Origin: VAXT01 sp038040395
GTDB lineage: Bacteria > Actinomycetota > Thermoleophilia > Gaiellales > Gaiellaceae
Length of the DNA: 64,000 bases
Reading direction: 5' to 3'
NCBI GenBank assembly: GCA_038040395.1
Contig: JBBPIJ010000002.1
Location: 124,001 to 188,000, forward strand
Under the pieces are notes generated by a model that saw nothing but the letters and a program-made list of their open reading frames with translations, did not search any database and was not told the origin of the DNA. Positions 43,088 to 51,328 of the stretch are shown piece after piece. Position numbers and translations under genes: made by a program. Numbering within the stretch: the stretch's first letter is position 1; every line of letters begins with the position of its first letter.

Positions 43088-44228
43088 CGGGCTCTCTTAG
43101 CGCCACGAGCTCCTCGTAGAGCGCCGCGAACGCCGCGGCCGTCTCCTGGATCCCGAATGACGATTCGACCCGGCGGCGACCGGCCCGGCCTTCGGCGTCA
43201 GCTAGCTCGGAATCGCCCAGCCGCTCGGCGACGGCGGTGGCGAGCGCACCGGTGTCGCCGGCGGGGACGACCGCGCCCGCCTCGTTGCCGATCGCTTCGC
43301 GGACTCCATCCACGTCGGTCGCCACGACGCTCCGTCCGCAGGCCATCGCCTCGAGCGGCACGAGGGACATCCCCTCCCAGCGCGAGGGCAGCACGACGAC
43401 GTCTGCGGCGCCGTACCAGTCGACGAGATCGTCCCGTGCGCCCACGACCCGAACGTCCTCGTCCGCGAGCGCGCGAATCCGCTCCTCCTCGAGGCCGCTC
43501 CCGACCAGCACGAGCTGGGCTCCGGGCACGCCTGCCCGGACCGCCGGCCAGGCCGCGAGGAGCAGATCTTGTCCCTTTTGACGGGAGAGCCGACCGACGC
43601 AGAGTGCGAGCGGGCCGTCGCGAAGGCCGAGCTCCCGCCGCGCATCTGCACGCTGCCCGACGTTCCAGTCCTCGAGCGCGATGCCGTTCGGAATCACCCT
43701 GTACCGCTCGTGCTGGATCCCGAGCGAGGCGCCCCGTGCCGCCTCTGCCTCGCTGACGCAGACGATCGCATCGGCCCAGCGCGAGGCCAACCGTTCCCAT
43801 GCGCGTGCGGCTGCGCCGAGAGCCCGGCCGGTCGCCTCGAACGACCACGCGTGGGGTTGAAACACCGTCGGCAGCCGGCCGCGGATCCAGAGCCTCCCGC
43901 CAAGACCGGCCTTGGACGAATGAAGATGCACGAGGTCCGGCTCGACCTTCCGCACGATTGCCCCCAGAGACCGCGCCTCGGAGATCGTCGCGGGGCCGGG
44001 TGAGCGCGCCGCTACCCACACGTGGCAGTCGGCACCGAGGCTCTCCGCCTCCGCCGTGAGCGTTCCCCAGGCCGGAGCGGCCAACGAGACCTCCCAACCG
44101 CGCGCGAGCTGGTCGGCGATGAGGCTCAGGACGCAGCGGGCGACTCCAGCCTCCGCGGGCTGCGAGACATGCAGGACTCTGAGGCGGGCTCGTTCGAGGC
44201 TCACAAGGGCTCGCGACTCATCTTGCAT
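43056..44228 (-). CDS. Glycosyltransferase family 4
   Basis: The protein is 390 residues from ATG 44228, which has AGAGGA a few bases upstream. LRVLHVSQPAEAGVARCVLSL opens the GT-B fold, DLVHLHSSKAGLGG follows, and the donor domain has ALCVGRLSRQKGQDLLL and PSRWEGMSLVPLEAMACGRSVVAT with the E-x7-E pattern. A retaining sugar transferase. It lies on the opposite strand between the Wzz/kinase and the phosphatase genes, splitting what is normally a kinase-phosphatase pair. Confidence 0.87.
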   Translation of the reverse strand: MQDESRALVSLERARLRVLHVSQPAEAGVARCVLSLIADQLARGWEVSLAAPAWGTLTAEAESLGADCHVWVAARSPGPATISEARSLGAIVRKVEPDLVHLHSSKAGLGGRLWIRGRLPTVFQPHAWSFEATGRALGAAARAWERLASRWADAIVCVSEAEAARGASLGIQHERYRVIPNGIALEDWNVGQRADARRELGLRDGPLALCVGRLSRQKGQDLLLAAWPAVRAGVPGAQLVLVGSGLEEERIRALADEDVRVVGARDDLVDWYGAADVVVLPSRWEGMSLVPLEAMACGRSVVATDVDGVREAIGNEAGAVVPAGDTGALATAVAERLGDSELADAEGRAGRRRVESSFGIQETAAAFAALYEELVALREPASSSTAPTIP

Positions 44229-44268
44229 GCTTCCTCTGTGAGGTAAATGGCCGCGTCCGCGCTGTTCT

Positions 44269-45018
44269 ATGGTTCGGCGCGTGATCGACCTGCACTCGCA
44301 CATCTTGCCCGGACTCGACGACGGCGTGCGCACCCTGGACGAAGCTTGCGATCTGGCCTACACAGCCGCCGCGGAGGGGGTCGAGGTGATGGCCGCGACG
44401 CCGCACGTCCGCGCCGACTACCCGACGACGGCCGGAATGATGGAGGCCGGGGTCGCGGAGCTGCGCGCCGCGTTGCTCGCCGAAGCCATCGACCTGCACG
44501 TCGTTCACGGAGGCGAGGTCGCGCTGGAGCTGATCTGGGCCCTCCCGAGAGAGGAGCTTCGTCGCTTCACGCTCGCGCAGACCGGGCGCTACCTGCTGGT
44601 CGAGTTTCCGTACCGAGGCTGGCCGCCCGGGGTGAGCTCCTCCGTCTCCGCGCTCGTCGAGCAGGGCGTCACCCCCCTGCTCGCCCATCCGGAGCGCAAC
44701 CCGGAGGTGCAAGACCGGCCGGAGCGCCTCGAGGAGCTCGTCGGCGCAGGCGCCCTCGTGCAGGTGACCGCGGCCTCCCTCGACGGCCGCCTCGACCGCG
44801 CGGCGCAGTCCACCGCGAAGCGCCTGCTCGAGCTGGGCCTCGTCCATGTCCTGGCGAGCGACGCGCACGCTCCTCACGTCCGAAAAGGCGGACTGGAAGC
44901 GTCCGCCGCGGCGGTAGGCGACGAAGTCCTGGCGCGATATCTGACGGTCGATGTCCCGGGGGCGATCGTCTCCGGTGCCCCGGTTCCCGACCGGCCCCAG
45001 GTCGGGCTCGAGGCCTGA
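44269..45018 (+). CDS. PHP-family protein-tyrosine phosphatase (CpsB/YwqE type)
   Basis: A 249-residue PHP-fold metal-dependent phosphatase. IDLHSHILPGLDDGVRTLDEA is the first metal motif (HxH), MAATPHVRADY the second, LLAHPERNPEV the third and LASDAHAPHVRKGG the fourth. CpsB/YwqE enzymes dephosphorylate the Tyr tail of the BY-kinase and so control capsule export. ATG 44269 or GTG 44281 could start it. The kinase lies at 41714-43087. Confidence 0.88.
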   Translation: MVRRVIDLHSHILPGLDDGVRTLDEACDLAYTAAAEGVEVMAATPHVRADYPTTAGMMEAGVAELRAALLAEAIDLHVVHGGEVALELIWALPREELRRFTLAQTGRYLLVEFPYRGWPPGVSSSVSALVEQGVTPLLAHPERNPEVQDRPERLEELVGAGALVQVTAASLDGRLDRAAQSTAKRLLELGLVHVLASDAHAPHVRKGGLEASAAAVGDEVLARYLTVDVPGAIVSGAPVPDRPQVGLEA

Positions 45019-45194
45019 GCGCCCTCGGACGAGAATCCTCCTCGTCACCGCCGCGGAAAGCCTCTGAGCTCAATCCGCGCCCCCGCGAACGACGAAGTAC
45101 CGGCGCACCCCTTGCAGAACCAACAAAACGCAAGCAAGATGCGTTTAAGAAGTATCGGGGGAGCGGTAAATAGGGCTAGGGAAAGGAGAACCCT

Positions 45195-45587
45195 ATGGCT
45201 CGAGGGGCAGGTGTCGTACTTGCCACGCTAGCTGTGTTGGCATGTGCGGGACCGACTGCGGCGGCGACGCCGAAAAAGATCTGTGACGCGACACCGCAAA
45301 AGATCTACGAAGATCTTGCGGACAACAACCGCCTGGACGGACGCTACTGCGCGTCTGACATCGACCGCGCACTGCACACGCCGTCCCTCCAGCGGTACGA
45401 GTTGCGCACGCGCGCGCCAAAGCCTCCTGTCACCGTTCACCCTCCGGTCGCGACGGACTCCCGCGGGCCGCTGCCGTTCAGCGGCCTCGATCTCGCCCTC
45501 TTCGGCGGCGTCGGCGCCCCGCTGCTCCTGATCGGAGCCAGTCTCGGGCGCATCGCTCGCGCCAATCCACACGGGGAACCGGGCTAA
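45195..45587 (+). CDS. Small exported protein with C-terminal membrane helix
   Basis: A 130-residue protein with a signal peptide (ATLAVLACAGPTAAA), a short mature domain with two Cys (KKICDATPQK and LDGRYCASD) about 22 residues apart, possibly a disulfide, a Pro-rich stretch, and a C-terminal hydrophobic helix (about 98-118). AAAGGAG lies 8 bases before the ATG. The layout (secretion signal, ectodomain, single anchor) suggests a surface-anchored accessory protein of the glycan locus; I do not recognise a family. The next gene starts 5 bp later. Confidence 0.65.
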   Translation: MARGAGVVLATLAVLACAGPTAAATPKKICDATPQKIYEDLADNNRLDGRYCASDIDRALHTPSLQRYELRTRAPKPPVTVHPPVATDSRGPLPFSGLDLALFGGVGAPLLLIGASLGRIARANPHGEPG

Positions 45588-45592
45588 ATTCG

Positions 45593-47095
45593 ATGGCGGC
45601 ACGCGCGGCACGGTCACCACTTACACAGGCTCCGGCCCTAGGGGCGGTCGGCAATCTGCGCCGGCGCGCGCAGAGGCTGACCGGCATCGGCGTCCGGCCC
45701 GGACGCTCCTGGGCCGTCGCGCGCTTCTCGCTCGACACGGCGATGCTCGTCACGGCCGGCGTCGCCGCGACGCTCGGATCGAGCGCGGTCGACGTGCCGG
45801 CGCCATCGGCGTTCTGGCTGGCGGTCTTCTCGGCATTCGTGCTCGCCTTCTCGGCCGCGCGCGGAATGTACGGCGCCCGCCTCCACTACGAGCTGCTCGA
45901 GGATCTTCGCGTTGTCTTCATCGCGACCTCGCTTGCGGCAATGGCCGTTCTTTCACTGCGCGAGCTCATCTCGGCGCCGCCCGACCTGTCCGCCCAGGTG
46001 ATCCGGACCTGGGCGTTCGCGACCGTGTACATGGCGGCCGGCCGCGTCGCGCTACACTGGTCCCGCGCGCAGGCCTACAGGCATGGAGAGTCGGTTCGGC
46101 CGACGCTGATCATCGGCGCCGGCAAGATCGGCCGACTCGCCGCGAAGAGGCTGCTCGCCCAGCCGGAGCTCGGTCTCAAGCCGATCGGCTTCCTCGACAA
46201 GGACCCGATGGCCGCTGAGGACGATTCGCTGCCGATTCCGGTGCTGGGCGCGAGCTGGGACCTCGACCGCGTGATTTCGCAGTACAACGTCGAGCAGGTG
46301 ATCGTCACCTTCTCGCGGGCGCCGCACGAGGTGATGCTGCGCCTCGTGAGGCGGTGCGAGCAGCTCGGCGTCAAGGTCGCGTTCGTGCCGCGGCTCTTCG
46401 AGACGGTCACGAGCCGGCTCACCGTCGAGCATCTCGGCGGCCTGCCCCTTATCTCGGCTCGTCCGGCGAACCCGAAGGGCGTTCAGGTCGCAATCAAGTA
46501 CGCGGCCGACCGGGTCGTCGCGAGCGTGATTCTGCTGCTCGCACTGCCGGTCATGATCCCGGTCGCGGCCGCCATCCTGCTCTCGCTCGGACGGCCTCTC
46601 TTCTTCCGCCAGGTCCGAGTGGGCCGTGATGGTCGCACGTTCGCGATGCTCAAGTTCAGGACGATGAAGCCTGAGGCCGACGCCGAGCTGGGAGATCCCT
46701 CGCTCGAGCTCCCGCCCGACACGGCACCCGGCGGCGTCGAGGGCGGCGACCGGCGCACGCCTCTCGGGACGTTCCTGCGACGGACGTCGATCGACGAGCT
46801 CCCGCAGCTGATCAACGTCCTCAAGGGCGAGATGAGCCTGATCGGCCCGCGGCCCGAGCGCCCGGAGTTCGTCGGCCTCTTCGAGCAGAGCGTCTACCGG
46901 TACACGGACCGCCACCGGGTCAGGTCCGGGATCACCGGCTGGGCCCAGGTGCACGGTCTTCGCGGGAAGACGTCCCTGTCCGATCGGGTCGAGTGGGACA
47001 ACTACTACATCGAGAACTGGTCGCTGTGGCTCGACCTCAAGGTCCTGCTGCTGACCTTCCTCGCAATCGCGCATTCCCCCCGACACGTCGAGTAG
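45593..47095 (+). CDS. Exopolysaccharide polyprenyl glycosylphosphotransferase
   Basis: A 500-residue protein of the WbaP/WcaJ/EpsL type. Four N-terminal membrane helices (about 40-160), a CoA-binding-like Rossmann domain (IIGAGKIGRLAAKRLL), a fifth helix (VVASVILLLALPVMIPVAAAI) and the catalytic C-terminal domain with FRQVRVGRDGRTFAMLKFRTM, RRTSIDELPQLINVLKGEMS and GPRPERPEFV. It transfers the first sugar-1-phosphate to undecaprenyl phosphate, starting repeat-unit synthesis. It is the likely initiating enzyme of the whole island. Confidence 0.93.
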   Translation: MAARAARSPLTQAPALGAVGNLRRRAQRLTGIGVRPGRSWAVARFSLDTAMLVTAGVAATLGSSAVDVPAPSAFWLAVFSAFVLAFSAARGMYGARLHYELLEDLRVVFIATSLAAMAVLSLRELISAPPDLSAQVIRTWAFATVYMAAGRVALHWSRAQAYRHGESVRPTLIIGAGKIGRLAAKRLLAQPELGLKPIGFLDKDPMAAEDDSLPIPVLGASWDLDRVISQYNVEQVIVTFSRAPHEVMLRLVRRCEQLGVKVAFVPRLFETVTSRLTVEHLGGLPLISARPANPKGVQVAIKYAADRVVASVILLLALPVMIPVAAAILLSLGRPLFFRQVRVGRDGRTFAMLKFRTMKPEADAELGDPSLELPPDTAPGGVEGGDRRTPLGTFLRRTSIDELPQLINVLKGEMSLIGPRPERPEFVGLFEQSVYRYTDRHRVRSGITGWAQVHGLRGKTSLSDRVEWDNYYIENWSLWLDLKVLLLTFLAIAHSPRHVE

Positions 47096-47177
47096 GCGCT
47101 CCGCCTACCCGACGCCCTCCCCCTGGCTCGCGACCTACTCCGGGTCGTGAGCCCTATGTTGAGTCGCTATTGGGAGC

Positions 47178-47183
47178 TATAGT
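47178..47183 (+). promoter_or_regulatory. Possible -10 element before the KGG-peptide gene
   Basis: TATAGT, 53 bp before the peptide start codon. No good -35 at 16-18 bp (a TTGAGT lies only 13 bp away), so this is a weak call. Confidence 0.3.
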
Positions 47184-47235
47184 CGGCGCGCTGAGGCTGC
47201 GCGCGAGCGTGGCAAGTCTCCTGTAGGAGGGATTC

Positions 47236-47376
47236 ATGACGGACGAGCAGCAGCGCACGGACGAGCCGACCGAGGAAGAGCGCGAAGCCACGATCGAGGA
47301 CCTGGAGCCCTCGGAAGAAGGAGCCGAGGACGTGAAGGGCGGCCAAAGCAGCACGTACTTCCGAAAAGAAAGCTAG
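47236..47376 (+). CDS. Putative RiPP precursor peptide with KGG leader motif
   Basis: A 46-residue acidic peptide with AGGAGGGA starting 11 bases before its ATG. The N-terminal part is a Glu/Asp-rich leader ending in DLEPSEEGAEDVKGG; the following ten residues are QSSTYFRKES. A leader ending in a Gly-Gly and a short polar core containing Ser, Thr and Tyr is the layout of ribosomally made, modified peptides. It is followed 21 bp later by a SagB-type dehydrogenase, a class of RiPP tailoring enzyme. The family placement is inference; I cannot name a described precursor family. Confidence 0.6.
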   Translation: MTDEQQRTDEPTEEEREATIEDLEPSEEGAEDVKGGQSSTYFRKES

Positions 47377-47397
47377 TTACATCCTGGCGCGGAGCCT

Positions 47398-48501
47398 GTG
47401 AACGTCAGGCGAAGCGCGCACGTCGTTCTCACGTGGCATCCATCGCGTAGCAGCGGTGACGCGACTGCGTTCGCGCTGCTCACAGGCGAGCGAGTTCCGC
47501 TGACCAGGGCCCGCGTCGCCGACCTGCTCGAGATCCCGGAGAACGAGTTCGTCGCGCGTGACGAGGAATGGATCGACGAGCTCTGTCGAACGGGCGTCCT
47601 CGTAAGTGACGCCTCGGACCGTAGGAGCACGGAGCTCCGCAGACGGGACGAAGCAATTCCGGAGCTCGGATGGGACTTCGAGTCAGCCTACTTCCACCTC
47701 GCCAAGCGGCTCGAAGGGTTCCATGGGAGTCTGGCTCCGCCCGCGGAGCGCACTACCGAGGCGCTCCATGACCTGCCCAATTCCCTCGGGGCCGTCGAGC
47801 TTCCGCTTTCCGATCGAGACTCAGACTTCTATCGGCTGCTCCTCCGTCGCCGTACGCAGCGCGGCTTCCACGCTCAGGGCGAGCTGGCACTAGAGCAGCT
47901 GAGCGTGCTCCTCCGCTACGTCTGGGGCGCACACGCGTACGGGCGCGACGGGCGCGGTGCTCCGCTTCTGGCGAAGACGAGCCCATCCGGAGGTTCTCTT
48001 CACCCAATTGAGGTCTACCCGCTGCTCTCGGGGGTGCTGGGGATCGACCCGGGCCTCTACCACTACTCGGTGCGCGCTCACGCGCTCGAGCTGATGGAAA
48101 GGATCGAGCCCGCTGCCGTGCACGAGCTCGCCGATCACTTCATGGCCGGCCAGCCGTGGTTTGCCGAGGCTCAGGCGTTCTTCCTCCTCACCGCGAGGTT
48201 CGAGCGCTCTTACTCGAAGTACCGCGAAGACGCCGGGGCCTACCAGAGCCTCCTGCTCGAAGCCGGCCACTTCAGCCAGACGTTCTATCTCGTGTCGACC
48301 GAGCTGCGCCTCGGGCCATTCGTCACGTCGGTGATCAACCACGCCGACATCGACAACCGGCTGGGTCTCGACCCGTATCGCGAGGGCGCGCTCGCCATCT
48401 GCGGCTGCGGGCTTCCGGCCGACTCGTCGCCGATTGTCCACGACAAGCCGTTCGTCCCTCGTGAGACGAAGCTCAGACCTGACCGTGCTAGTTCCGGATG
48501 A
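47398..48501 (+). CDS. SagB/ThcOx-type FMN-dependent dehydrogenase, putative peptide-modifying enzyme
   Basis: A 367-residue protein. The nitroreductase-fold C-terminal half has LLRRRTQRGFHAQGELALEQL, LLRYVWGAH, KTSPSGGSLHPIEVYPL and GLYHYSVRAHALEL, the SagB-type FMN-binding pattern. Residues about 1-90 form a separate helical/winged segment that could bind the leader. SagB-type enzymes oxidise azolines to azoles in thiopeptide and microcin pathways, but no YcaO cyclodehydratase is here and the neighbouring peptide lacks Cys, so a different oxidation is expected. GTG 47398 has GGAG only 3 bases upstream. Confidence 0.78.
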   Translation: MNVRRSAHVVLTWHPSRSSGDATAFALLTGERVPLTRARVADLLEIPENEFVARDEEWIDELCRTGVLVSDASDRRSTELRRRDEAIPELGWDFESAYFHLAKRLEGFHGSLAPPAERTTEALHDLPNSLGAVELPLSDRDSDFYRLLLRRRTQRGFHAQGELALEQLSVLLRYVWGAHAYGRDGRGAPLLAKTSPSGGSLHPIEVYPLLSGVLGIDPGLYHYSVRAHALELMERIEPAAVHELADHFMAGQPWFAEAQAFFLLTARFERSYSKYREDAGAYQSLLLEAGHFSQTFYLVSTELRLGPFVTSVINHADIDNRLGLDPYREGALAICGCGLPADSSPIVHDKPFVPRETKLRPDRASSG

Positions 48502-48619
48502 TCAGAGCGCTGCCGGCCAGGAACGTGACCAGCGCGGGTACCGCGGCAACGCCGAACGACAGCGAAGCCAAGACGCTTTCGCCGAGCACGAACAGCCCAA
48601 GTGCGTAGACCCTGCTCAC
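48488..48619 (-). CDS. Small hydrophobic membrane protein (43 residues)
   Basis: Begins at GTG 48619, preceded by the strong purine run GGGGGAGGGGAAA. It reads MSRVYALGLFVLGESVL and continues ASLSFGVAAVPALVTFLAGS, then ALIIRN. This gives two short hydrophobic stretches separated by a Glu, and a cytosolic-type Arg end. The product is too hydrophobic and regular for a random antisense reading, and its ribosome-binding site is convincing. The 3' end overlaps the dehydrogenase gene by 14 bp. It lies antisense just before the clpC leader. Function unknown. Confidence 0.5.
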   Translation of the reverse strand: MSRVYALGLFVLGESVLASLSFGVAAVPALVTFLAGSALIIRN

Positions 48620-48640
48620 TTTCCCCTCCCCCGTAAAACG

Positions 48641-48651
48641 CGCTCTTAGCG
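48641..48651. promoter_or_regulatory. ClgR-like inverted repeat upstream of clpC
   Basis: CGCTCTTAGCG has CGCT/AGCG half-sites around three bases, close to the ClgR operator core CGC-n5-GCG known upstream of actinobacterial clp genes. It is 134 bp before the clpC start. No clgR gene is visible here, so the regulator is inferred. Confidence 0.35.
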
Positions 48652-48784
48652 TAAGTGGTTCCGCCTCGTACGTAAAGCCTTTGTGAATCCGGGTCGATAG
48701 CTCTTGCGGGCCGACTGCAGCGCCCGAGGCGTCGGCTACCATGAGGCTCGTTTCGTCGTTCGACCTGTTGGGAGCGGTCACCCG

Positions 48785-51322
48785 GTGTTCGAAAGGTTCA
48801 CAGAGAGAGCGCGTCAAGTAGTCGTCCTCGCACAGGACGAGGCCCGCGCGCTCAAGCACAACTACATCGGGACCGAGCACATCCTGCTCGGCCTTCTCCG
48901 CGAAGAGGAGGGCCTCGCGGCCCGGGTGCTCGAGTCGCTCGACATCACCGTCGAAGAGGTCCGCGCGCAGATCGCGCGCATCGTCGGGCAGGGCGACGAG
49001 GTCACCACCGGCCAGATCCCGTTCACCCCGCGCGCCAAGAAGGTGCTCGAGCTGGCACTGCGCGAGGCGCTCTCCCTGGGGCACAACTACATCGGCACCG
49101 AGCACATCCTGCTCGGCCTCGTGCGTGAGAACGAAGGCGTCGCCGCACGGATCCTGCTCGACTTCGACGCCGACGCCGAGAAGATCCGCAACGAGATCAT
49201 CCGCATGCTCTCCGGCCCCGGTCGCCGTCAGCAGGGCGGAGGCGCGGCTCCCGGCGAGAAGACGAAGAGCTCGAAGCTCCTCGACCAGTTCGGCCGCAAC
49301 CTGACGCGGCAGTCCGCCGAGGGCAAGCTCGACCCCGTCGTGGGCCGAGCCACCGAGATCGAGCGCGTGATGCAGATCCTGTCGCGCCGCACGAAGAACA
49401 ACCCGGTCCTGATCGGCGAGCCCGGCGTCGGCAAGACGGCCGTCGTCGAGGGCCTCGCGGCGCGCATCGCCTCCAACCAGGTGCCCGAGCTGCTCAAGAA
49501 CAAGCAGATCTACACGCTCGACCTCGCCGCCCTCGTCGCCGGCTCCAAGTACCGCGGCGAGTTCGAGGAGCGCCTGAAGAAGGTCATGAAGGAGATCATG
49601 CAGCGGGGCGACATCATCCTCTTCATCGACGAGCTCCATAACCTCGTCGGAGCGGGCGCGGCCGAGGGCGCGATCGACGCAGCCTCGATCCTGAAGCCGG
49701 CTCTGGCGCGCGGTGAGCTCCAGACGATCGGCGCGACGACGCTCGACGAGTACCGCAAGTACCTCGAGCGCGACGCCGCCCTCGAGCGGCGCTTCCAGCA
49801 GATCCGCGTCGATGAGCCCTCCGTGGACGACACGGTCGAGATCCTGCGCGGCCTGCGCGACCGCTACGAGGCCCATCACCGCTGCAAGATCTCCGACGAC
49901 GCCCTGCGCGCGGCCGCGATCCTCGCCGACCGCTACATCCAGGATCGCCACCTGCCCGACAAGGCGATCGACCTCGTCGACGAAGCCGCCTCGCGCATGC
50001 GCATCAAGAACATGACGGCGCCGCCGCGCTACCGCGAGCTCGAGGACGAGATCACGAAGGTCCGCGGCGAGAAGGAAGACGCGATCGAGGCCCAGGAATT
50101 CGAGAAGGCCGCGTCGCTCCGCGACAAGGAGCGGAAGCTGACGCAGAAGAAACGCGAGCTCGAGGACAGCTGGCACGCCGAGGAGGGGGAGGACCAGCCA
50201 CAGATCGGCGAGGAGGAGATAGCGGACATCGTCTCGATGTGGACGGGCATCCCGGTCTTCAAGCTGACCGAGGCCGAGTCGCAGAAGCTGATCCGCATGG
50301 AGGACGAGCTCCACAAGCGCGTGGTCGGCCAGGAGGAAGCGATCGTCGCCGTCTCCAAGTCGATCCGCCGCGCGCGGGCCGGGATCAAGGATCCCAAGCG
50401 CCCGACCGGCTCGTTCATCTTCCTCGGGCCCTCCGGCGTGGGGAAGACGGAGCTTGCGCGCACGCTCGCGGAATTCCTCTTCGGCGACGAGGACATGATG
50501 ATCCAGGTGGACATGTCGGAGTACATGGAGAAGCACTCCGTGTCCCGGCTCGTCGGTTCCCCTCCGGGTTACATCGGCTACGACGAAGGCGGCCAGCTCA
50601 CCGAGGCCGTGCGCCGCAAGCCGTACTCGGTCGTCCTTCTCGACGAGATCGAGAAGGCGCACCCCGATGTCTTCAACATCCTGCTTCAGATCCTCGAGGA
50701 CGGGAAGCTGACCGACGCCCAGGGCCGAAAGGTCGACTTCCGCAACACGATCGTGATCATGACGTCGAACATCGGCGCGGCTTCCATCTCCAAGAACCAG
50801 ACGCTCGGCTTCTCGATCGGCGACGACTCCGGCCTCTCGTACGAGGACATGAAGGAGCGCGTCATGGGCGAGCTGAAGAAGGTCTTCCGGCCCGAGCTCC
50901 TGAACCGGATCGACGAAGTGATCGTCTTCCACAAGCTGGCGAAGGAAGAGATCAAGGTGATCGTCGGGATGATGATGCAGCGGCTGCGCGATCAGATGGG
51001 CGTGCACGCAGCGGAGGTATCGCTCACCGACGACGCGACCGAGCTGCTCGTCGAGAAGGGCTACGACCCGACGATGGGCGCCCGCCCGCTGCGCCGCGCG
51101 ATCCAGCGGTTCATCGAGGACCCGCTCGCCGACTTCGTGCTCGGCCGCGAGCTCAAGCCGGGCGTGACGATCCTCGTCGACAAGAAGCGAGACAGCGAGG
51201 ACGAGGTCGAGCTCACGCTCATCCCGGGCGCACCGCCCGAGGAGCCCGAGAAGGTCACAGTCCCACCCGAGGAGCCGGCCGCCGAAGGCGACGACGACTC
51301 CTCGGACGAGACCGCCGAGTAA
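48785..51322 (+). CDS. clpC: ATP-dependent Clp protease ATP-binding subunit ClpC
   Basis: The protein is 845 residues from GTG 48785 (FERFTERARQVVVLAQDEAR), with GGGAGC upstream. Two Clp_N repeats (NYIGTEHILLGLLREEEG and NYIGTEHILLGLVRENEG) cover about 1-145. Nucleotide-binding domain 1 has GEPGVGKTAVVEG, a UVR coiled-coil segment lies at about 420-455, and domain 2 has GPSGVGKTELART with VVLLDEIEKAHPDV. It unfolds proteins for ClpP. Neither CtsR nor McsAB is adjacent, as in Actinobacteria. The tail after about 820 is acidic (GDDDSSDETAE). Restarts the conserved block after the glycan island. Confidence 0.97.
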   Translation: MFERFTERARQVVVLAQDEARALKHNYIGTEHILLGLLREEEGLAARVLESLDITVEEVRAQIARIVGQGDEVTTGQIPFTPRAKKVLELALREALSLGHNYIGTEHILLGLVRENEGVAARILLDFDADAEKIRNEIIRMLSGPGRRQQGGGAAPGEKTKSSKLLDQFGRNLTRQSAEGKLDPVVGRATEIERVMQILSRRTKNNPVLIGEPGVGKTAVVEGLAARIASNQVPELLKNKQIYTLDLAALVAGSKYRGEFEERLKKVMKEIMQRGDIILFIDELHNLVGAGAAEGAIDAASILKPALARGELQTIGATTLDEYRKYLERDAALERRFQQIRVDEPSVDDTVEILRGLRDRYEAHHRCKISDDALRAAAILADRYIQDRHLPDKAIDLVDEAASRMRIKNMTAPPRYRELEDEITKVRGEKEDAIEAQEFEKAASLRDKERKLTQKKRELEDSWHAEEGEDQPQIGEEEIADIVSMWTGIPVFKLTEAESQKLIRMEDELHKRVVGQEEAIVAVSKSIRRARAGIKDPKRPTGSFIFLGPSGVGKTELARTLAEFLFGDEDMMIQVDMSEYMEKHSVSRLVGSPPGYIGYDEGGQLTEAVRRKPYSVVLLDEIEKAHPDVFNILLQILEDGKLTDAQGRKVDFRNTIVIMTSNIGAASISKNQTLGFSIGDDSGLSYEDMKERVMGELKKVFRPELLNRIDEVIVFHKLAKEEIKVIVGMMMQRLRDQMGVHAAEVSLTDDATELLVEKGYDPTMGARPLRRAIQRFIEDPLADFVLGRELKPGVTILVDKKRDSEDEVELTLIPGAPPEEPEKVTVPPEEPAAEGDDDSSDETAE

Positions 51323-51328
51323 CTCCGC

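Noticed and set aside
45124..45170. Possible riboswitch before the small exported protein gene
   Set aside because: There is a 7-bp hairpin (AAACGCA/TGCGTTT at 45126-45146) and A-rich sequence, but I could not match a conserved riboswitch core such as the c-di-GMP or c-di-AMP type.
48620..51007. Most of an 839-residue frame antisense to clpC
   Set aside because: Shadow of clpC. Only its last 44 codons (48488-48619), which lie outside clpC and have their own ribosome-binding site, were kept as a candidate small gene.
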